In this document: piece by piece, positions 57,001 through 64,000 of the stretch
Layout of the letters: every line of letters begins with the position of its first letter
Numbering within the stretch: the stretch's first letter is position 1
NCBI GenBank assembly: GCA_951799425.1
Contig: OX637394.1
Span: forward strand, 41,589,642 to 41,653,641
From: Ilex aquifolium
Lineage: Eukaryota; Streptophyta; Magnoliopsida; Aquifoliales; Aquifoliaceae
Length of the DNA: 64,000 nucleotides
Direction: 5' to 3'
Notes under the pieces: generated by a model
Seen by the model: the letters and a program-made list of their open reading frames with translations, nothing else
Database searches by the model: none
What the model was told of the DNA's origin: nothing
Program-made: the position numbers and the translations under genes

Positions 57001-57716
57001 TCTTTGTGTTACTCTTATTATTTTAATTCTGATTTCTGGTTTTGGCAGTTTTGAGGATTTGGTTTTGTCTGCACTGATATGAAGGTCAATTCTTAAGCCA
57101 AAACAAAGCTTAAAAGCCTGTCCTTGTTGATCGAACTTTTATGCTATATGAATTGTTTTCCTGCAAATTGGTCTCTGAAGATTTTGAAGTTATCTACTCA
57201 GAATCTAGGTATCTGGGTGCTTGGTTTTGTGGGGTTTAGATGTTTCACTGGGGGCAAAATGGAACAACCCCCACACTAGAATTCTTCTAGTAGAATCCAT
57301 TTCTACTGACCTTTTTCTTTTCTATGGTGGCTTTTTGGGTTGAGAATCGAATCATAAGGTCAGTCGGGTGTGAAATATCTTATCCTTTTTGCTGCCCTTT
57401 CATGGTTTCGTATGCTTCTGGAATACAAAAAGGTTGCTTGTGATTGGTATTTATATATCAGTTGCTATCACTTTTTCCTCCTTTTTTTTCATGACATCCT
57501 TTTGGATTTGGTAGATTCTGTATGATAATTAGAGGTAAATTGATCTGGGTATTTGTTTTGATCTTAGTTTATTATGTGAATTATTTGGTTTGGAGCACCT
57601 AACTGGGGATTCCATGCTAAAGGGTTTGAATACAAGATTTCATTTTTGTGGGTTGGGTTGATTATAGAATCTTTAACTTGGACGAGAGGAATTGAGAAGT
57701 TTAGGAGGATTGAGAG

Positions 57717-60700
57717 ATGTCTTCCAAATCTACAACAAACAGAACAAACTGTTCTCGGAGCAGCTCTGCTCGATCAAAACATGGGGCTCGTGTGGTTGCT
57801 CAGACCCCTATTGATGCAAAGCTTCATGTGGATTTTGAAGATTCTCAAAGACAATTCAATTACTCTACTTCCATTGACTTAAACACATCCACCTCCACTA
57901 GCAATGTCCCCTCCTCTACTGTATCAGCTTATCTCCAGAACATACAGAGGGGAAGTCTCATTCAGCCCTTTGGTTGTCTTATTGCTATTGATCAACAAAA
58001 CTTTAGTGTCCTTGCATACAGCGAAAACGCCCCAGAAATGTTAGATTTGGCCCCTCATGCGGTCCCAAGCATTGAGCAGCAAGAGGCTCTGACTTTTGGA
58101 ACGGATGTTAGAACACTCTTTAGATCCTCAAGTGCTGCTGCACTGCAAAAAGCTACCAATTTTGGGGAAGTTAATCTACTCAATCCGATTTTGGTTCATT
58201 GTAGAAATTCAGGTAAGCCATTCTATGCAATTCTACATCGAATTGATGTTGGATTAGTTATAGATTTAGAGCCTGTGAATCCAGCTGATGTGCCGGTGAC
58301 GGCTGCTGGAGCGTTAAAATCATATAAGCTAGCAGCTAAAGCCATCTCAAGATTGCAATCTTTGCCTAGTGGGAATATATCATTGTTATGTGATGTGTTA
58401 GTTAAAGAAGTTAGTGATTTAACGGGTTATGAGAGAGTTATGGTGTATAAATTTCATGAAGATGAGCATGGTGAAGTACTTGCCGAGTGCTGCAGGCCCG
58501 ATCTGGAACCTTATCTTGGCTTGCATTACCCAGCTACTGATATACCACAAGCTTCAAGGTTTCTCTTCATGAAAAATAAGGTTAGGATGATATGTGATTG
58601 CTTGGCACCACCAGTTAAAGTAATGCAAGACAAGGGATTGAGTCAATCATTGAGTCTTTGTGGATCCACGCTGAGAGCTGCTCATGGGTGTCATGCACAA
58701 TATATGGCAAATATGGGTTCCCTGGCATCTCTTGTTATGTCGGTGACGATCAATGAGGATGATGATGAGATGGATAGTGATCAACAAAAGGGAAGAAAGT
58801 TGTGGGGCTTGGTGGTTTGTCATCACACAACCTCCAGGTTTGTTCCATTCCCTTTGAGGTATGCCTGTGAGTTCTTGATTCAAGTTTTTGGTGTTCAGAT
58901 TAACAAGGAAGTGGAGTTGGCAGCTCAACTGAGGGAGAAGCATATTTTGCGAACCCAAACTGTTCTTTGCGACATGCTCCTAAGAGATGCACCTATGGGA
59001 ATTGTCAATCAATCACCTAATGTGATGGATCTTGTTAGGTGTGATGGAGCTGCACTGTATTACAAGAACAAATTTTGGTTGCTTGGGGTCACCCCTACAG
59101 AGGCGCAGATCAGAGATTTAGCTGAATGGCTTCTTGAAGACCACAATGGGAGTACAGGGTTAAGTACTGATAGTCTCATGGAAGCTGGTTTTCCAGGTGC
59201 TGCCATTCTTGGTGATGCGGTATGTGGAATGGCTGCTGTGAAAATAACTTTAAAAGATTTCGTCTTTTGGTTCCGGTCGCACACAGCTAAGGAGATCAAG
59301 TGGGGTGGGGCAAAACATGATCCGGATGACAAGGATGATGGAAGAAAGATGCACCCAAGGTCATCATTCAAGGTCTTCCTGGAGGTGGTTAAGAGGCGGA
59401 GCTTACCTTGGGAAGATGTGGAAATGGATGCAATCCATTCCTTACAGCTGATACTGAGAGGATCTTTGCAAGATGAGATCGTAGATGATTCCAAAATGAT
59501 CGTGAATGTGCCATTTGTCGATACTAGTATAGAAAGAGTGGATGAGCTCCGTATTGTGACGAACGAAATGGTTCGACTCATTGAGACAGCGTCAGTCCCC
59601 GTCTTGGCTGTTGGTGCCTCAGGTAATATAAATGGGTGGAATACTAAAGTAGCTGAGCTGACTGGATTGGCTGTGCAGCAAGCTATTGGCATGCTCTTAG
59701 TCGATTTAGTTGTGGATGATTCTATTGGCGTAGTGAAAAACATGCTTTCTTCAGCTTTGCAAGGTAATACTCTGTGTAATCTTTAGGCTCCTTGGTAATT
59801 AGTTTCATATTTTTGTAATATTTATGTTTTATATAGAAATATTTGTTGCTGGGTGATATTGTTTTGTTTGTTGATTTTTCCCTTGGGATATTTATTCTGT
59901 AAGATTTGGAAATTTGACTTGGTCCTGATCAGCATGATATGTGTTGGACTTTCAGTTTTCTAACATTTTTATGCAGAAACTGAGGCCGATGAGTAGAGAA
60001 TTGGTTTTTGTTGGCATAGGGAGAACTTGGGCCCACTAGGGATCAATATCTAGTATTTAGATCCTTACCTATGCCAGAAAGATAAGCAACGGAAAAAAAA
60101 ATGAAGATCAAAAGAAGCGAAAGTATTTTATGGCTTGCTACTACAGTTATACACTTAATGTTCTTGTCATTGGTTGTATGATGCTCTTTACCAAGCCTAC
60201 CATTCTTTTTTCTTTTTTTTTGTCTTTTTATGGGTATAAATCACTAGAAAAATCCAAATGTTCTGAAACCCGTGCACCTGATGTGTAGGTTTATAATATT
60301 TGATATGTTTTATTTCGAATAGTCAAAGTTTTTGCAGGGTTGGACCTGAGGGTCCGTTGGAGTGGCAACGCCCTCCACATCTGCACTTGTTGGTGCTGGG
60401 TTCGACTCCTCCCCCTTCCCCTATAATAGTGTGACCAAAAAAACAAAAAAAGTTTTGCTGCAGGTTTGTGAGTGTGGAGTTGGAAATAAATTGAGTCTTC
60501 TTGATGTGAAGTATTCTGTCATTTATTTTGAGCTACGTGTCCTTCCTCTTCTATTATTCTTCCAATATCTTTGCTGGATTTCAATCTGATTAAAATGGCA
60601 GGTACAGAAGAGAAAAATGTTGAAATCAAACTTAAAACATTTGGTCCTCAGGAAAGTAATGGTCCTGTTATCTTGGTGGCAAATGCATGTTGTAGTCGAG

Positions 60701-61418
60701 ATGTGAAGGGAAATATTGTAGGGGTATGCTTTATTGGCCATGATGTTACTGGGCAAAAGTTAATTATGGACAAATATACCCGAATCCAAGGAGATTATGT
60801 TGGAATCTTGCGGAACACTTGTGCACTTATTCCTCCGGTATTTATGATGGATGATAACGGTCGGTGCTTGGAATGGAACTATGCAATGCAGAATTTGTCT
60901 GGTGTCAAGAGGGAAGAAGCCACTGATAGAATGCTTCTTGGGGAGGTCTTTACTGTTGATAATTTTGGTTGTCGTGTTAAAGATCAAGATACATTGACCA
61001 AGCTCAGAATATTAATGAATGGTATACTTGCCGGCCAGGATGCAGATAAACTGTTATTCGGGTTCTTTGATAAGCAGGGCAAGCATGTCGAAGCATTACT
61101 TTCTGCAAACAAAAGGACCAATGCAGAGGGAAGGATAACTGGGGTTTTGTGCTTTTTGTGTGTTGCTAGTCCAGAACTTCAATATGCAATGCATGTGCAA
61201 AGGATATCAGAACAGGCTGCAGCTAATAGCCTCACAAAATTAGCTTATGTTCGTCGTGAAATTAAAAATCCTTTAAATGGGATAAAGTGTGTTCAGGATC
61301 TAATGAAATCTTCTAATTTAAGTGAAGAGCAGAGGCAGCTTTTGAAGAGGAGCACACTGTGTCAGGAACAATTAGCCAAGATTGTTGATGACAACGATGT
61401 TGAGAGTATTGAGGAATG
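57717..61418 (+). CDS. PHYC: Phytochrome C, first two coding exons (3' exons not found)
   Basis: A red/far-red photoreceptor. Exon 1 (57717-59763, 2047 nt) and exon 2 (60602-61418, 817 nt) join in frame at a G/GT codon ([12 protein letters not shown]). Together they give 954 residues of a protein usually near 1110-1120. The PHYC assignment rests on the Ser/Arg-rich N-terminus, [15 protein letters not shown], the [14 protein letters not shown] phrase and the exon 2 sequence [13 protein letters not shown]. Approximate domains: N-terminal extension 1-70, PAS 70-190, GAF 220-400 with the chromophore Cys325 and DIP motif (PATDIPQA), PHY 410-590, PAS-A 615-740, PAS-B 750-880, then the start of the histidine-kinase-related domain ([12 protein letters not shown]). 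Exon 2 ends VESIEE plus two bases at a normal GT donor. Unusual: RAAHGCH replaces the near-invariant RAPHGCH, and exons 3 and 4 are not seen up to 64000. Confidence 0.93.
60339..60450 (+). mobile_element. Short tRNA-derived SINE in PHYC intron 1
   Basis: Contains an A-box-like gttggagtggcaacgc and a perfect B box ggttcgactcc (60399-60409), then a pyrimidine-rich end and an A-rich tail. Imperfect direct repeats aaagtttttgcagg (60325-60338) and aaagttttgctgcagg (60449-60464) flank it. Intron 1 is 59764-60601. Confidence 0.6.
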
Positions 61419-63719
61419 GTATGATCATCTGTCTCAAACTTATTTTATATGGTTGTTATGCAATGGATGAACCGATTAGTTTCTAAATCCACACTAAATT
61501 GTTTTTTCTTTTGGGAAATATTCCACAGTAAGTTGTAGTTTTTGACTAAATATGTAAATGCAGAGATGAACGCATCTCTGACGAGATATATCATATATTT
61601 TTGGTGCTGCATCTTTATAACCCTTTACAAGGGTCCCAAGCAGGCCTGTGTAAAATTCAAGCTGCTGCAGAGGCAACAAATTATCTACATTCTGTTGAAC
61701 CAGCTTAGAATTCTTAACTTTTATGATATCGAACAGTTGACATATATTCACGATTTAGATTCATATTGCAGTTTTGTCGGCCTTAGATCAAAATATGTGT
61801 GTTTTGTTGGAGAGATACGTTGTGAAACCATCTTAATCATAGAAAAATAAATAATTTAGCTTGTTGAAGAGAGATATGATATGAGTTAAATGCCCGAGGT
61901 CTGTTTAGTGAATTTACACTTCAAAGATTGAAAAATGAGTCTTCACCCACAAGAAGTTCCAAGTGCTGATTATATGGAGTTTATTTACCATCTGTAGCTT
62001 ATAGTGAATTATATATTAAGGTTATTCTATCCTTCTATATGGCTATAGCAGGATAGCAGCATGCGCATTTTATTGTTGACAGAAATGTCCCATCCTTCAG
62101 AAACCTTCTTTCCTTCTCTCTACTACACAATCTACAAGCTCAGCCTCCTTTATTGAACCCATAATCTATACTCTCTCTCTCTCTCACACACACCCGCACA
62201 TATTCACACACACTCTCTGGTGACAAGGAAATGTCGATCATGTCTGTTGCCTACCATGGCGGCCACTATTGCGGTCTTCAGTGATGGTTGTTCTCCATGG
62301 ACGACATGGCAGTTGCAGTCACCATTGCTAAGTCGAAAGTGAACCCTTGAACGATCTATACTGGTCATAGGCTGTGCCTTTGACCTTGCAAGCTGGTCAA
62401 TTTTTCCCCATTGTTGTCATTATCGCACCGCTGACCATGTCCGGCTATGTGGGTTAAGAATGAGGATGGGTCTCAACCAATGTTACCTGGATCGTGGGAA
62501 GCTATGGTACGTAGTACGGGTTCGGGTACATGATACGACACTTTCTTAGGTACGCAATACGATGGATGTAGGTTTAGTTGGTACGGTATTTTTGGTCGCA
62601 ATTCGTTTTGAAACTCTTATGTAGATCGTTTTCACTATTATACACCATTATATATTATAGAACATTCATAAACACTAATTTAGTTATTATTTATCTTCTA
62701 GTTGTGCTTGATTTTCTATTATCTAAAACAATATATAATTATAAATTTATAAACATATAGTCAATTAATATGTATTTTATATTTGTACTACATGTTTTAA
62801 AGTGAATTGATTTAGGGTTAGTATCGCAATTTGGGGTCGTCCATTTTGGTGATCTGGATCGCAAACCCACCTTGTTTGGGATCGATGTACTCAGATCGTG
62901 TGTCGTTAAGGATTTAGTGAATTGTGGTAACCATGGTCTCAACTTCTTGTTTTTCCCTTCTTCCTGAACCTTTTGACTTGAGCCCAAATTTTATTAAGTC
63001 GACAGGTGTTTTTACTTTACGAAGACCGGGCATGGTGCTGACCTACTGCAGTCGTGTAGCAAGTTAGCATTTCCTTATATCTTGTATTGTTATTGGTATC
63101 ATATTCACTATCCTCATCCTCATCCCTGTTATCATCTTTACACTTTTGAGAATCCCCACCCTTGACCTGCGAAAGGGTAATATAGAGTAAAGACATAAGC
63201 AAGTATTATTAACATAACCAAGAGAGATCAGACTCGGACTTTCAGATTCTTAAAAGAATTGTAGAAGAAAAGATCTCCACTTGGCCCCCTTATTTACTTT
63301 TGGAAAATTTATGAGAGTTTTCCTCGACTACAAAGTTCATAGATTAGGGAGAGCAAATGTCTTTTCACCATATGTGTTGACATCGACATGTTTTGAGTTG
63401 CTGCAAATAAGCATGACTCTTCATGATGGCAAGACAGTTGAGTCCCATTTACAGGATTATTTTGCATTATTTGTTACTTCTTTTCACCTCTTCTTCTTTA
63501 GGTGTGATTCAATCAAAAGATTTCATCCCATCTACGCGTAAGCATATATATAAGATACATAATACTGCAATTCGGACTAATAGATTGTAGAAACATTTTC
63601 CAAACAGAGCTTACACATAAATTGGAGCCTATGCATAAATGCAGAATTGGGACATGATTTGGACACGTGAATGCGAAAATTCGTAACTACATATATATCG
63701 TTTATATATCCTTTGTAAC
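61419..63719. other. Region after PHYC exon 2, no further PHYC exon seen
   Basis: The frame continues past the splice donor only to a stop at 61468-61470. No segment here encodes the expected GEFNLGEAL, GDNLRLQQVL or GLGLYISQKL motifs. A less AT-rich block at 62090-62460 with a CT/CA microsatellite (62172-62192) and a tacg-rich block (62500-62600) look like repeat-borne sequence. Short ORFs are not convincing. Confidence 0.5.
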
Positions 63720-63938
63720 TGTTGAATACACCATCTCTAAAAACTTAAACTTTTGGAGTAGATAGTTGTTTAACATGGTATTAGAGCAGGGGGTCCAATG
63801 TTCAAATCTCGCCGCTGTTAATTAAAAGATTTCTACGTGTTGGGCTCAAAATTTAGTCTGCATGTGAGGGGGCGTGTTAAAATATAAATATTTAAGTTAC
63901 ACCAAGATTAAACTTTTGGAGTAGATGATTGTATAACA
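63720..63938 (+). mobile_element. Complete miniature LTR retrotransposon (TRIM), 219 bp
   Basis: Left LTR 63720-63775 and right LTR 63875-63938 both start TGTT and end TAACA, and share taaacttttggagtagat. Directly after the left LTR comes tggtattagagca, a near match to the initiator tRNA-Met primer-binding site TGGTATCAGAGC. Directly before the right LTR is a purine tract (gtgagggggcg). The TSD gtaac is perfect (63715-63719 and 63939-63943). There is no coding sequence. Confidence 0.8.
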
Positions 63939-64000
63939 GTAACCAAATGCAACTATGTCTAAATCATTTTTTTTAAATGTCTCAAGTGGTTGTAATATTA

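Noticed and set aside
59060..59743. 227-codon minus-strand ORF
   Set aside because: Antisense shadow of PHYC exon 1. The sense frame has full domain support.
61542..61850. Candidate PHYC exon 3 starting EMN after an ag at 61563
   Set aside because: The first three residues match the expected EMN, but the rest shows no PHYC motif. Joining to exon 2 in phase would create an immediate stop.

Overview
This is nuclear DNA of a flowering plant, most probably a eudicot. It is AT-rich, its genes are widely spaced and some carry introns with GT-AG borders, and the recognisable proteins are plant families: a fasciclin-like arabinogalactan protein, NF-YB, phytochrome C and plant GnT-II. The species cannot be named from the sequence.

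Genes from left to right: the last exon of an unidentified + strand gene (158-346); an FLA1/FLA2-type fasciclin-like arabinogalactan protein (4924-6129, -); an intronless NF-YB transcription factor (26810-27475, -); an unrecognised membrane-anchored acidic protein (36641-37375, -); a small three-exon, probably plastid-targeted one-helix membrane protein (42181-43290, -); N-acetylglucosaminyltransferase II of Golgi N-glycan maturation (49949-51232, +); and the first two coding exons of phytochrome C (57717-61418, +). The expected 3' exons of PHYC do not appear in the remaining 2.6 kb. The genes are independent single loci and do not form a cluster or a shared pathway.

Most of the rest is layered transposon debris, and many borders can be placed by target-site duplications (TSDs). 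There are Mutator-like foldback elements with 9-bp TSDs (17926-18940, 18959-20419, 24734-25283, 28098-29118). A Mutator-like MITE family of about 180 bp has three intact copies (7625-7805, 15831-16007, 33265-33445). hAT-like elements have 8-bp TSDs (2953-3836, 33567-34626, possibly 17782-20675). Helitron termini bound 14358-17147 and 23603-25342. Several tRNA-derived SINEs are present. There are two solo LTRs with 5-bp TSDs (29652-30440; 45321-48428) and a 219-bp miniature LTR retrotransposon (63720-63938). A retroposed 5S rRNA pseudogene lies at 54601-54720 and a plastid-type tRNA-Cys relic at 41606-41677.

The least ordinary signals are: the array of twelve CCTTCCGGAAGG-type palindromes inside the 3.1-kb solo LTR; the incomplete PHYC with a Pro-to-Ala change next to its chromophore cysteine; the stack of short upstream ORFs ending at or across the GnT-II start codon; the polyadenylated 5S retropseudogene; and the tiny complete TRIM.
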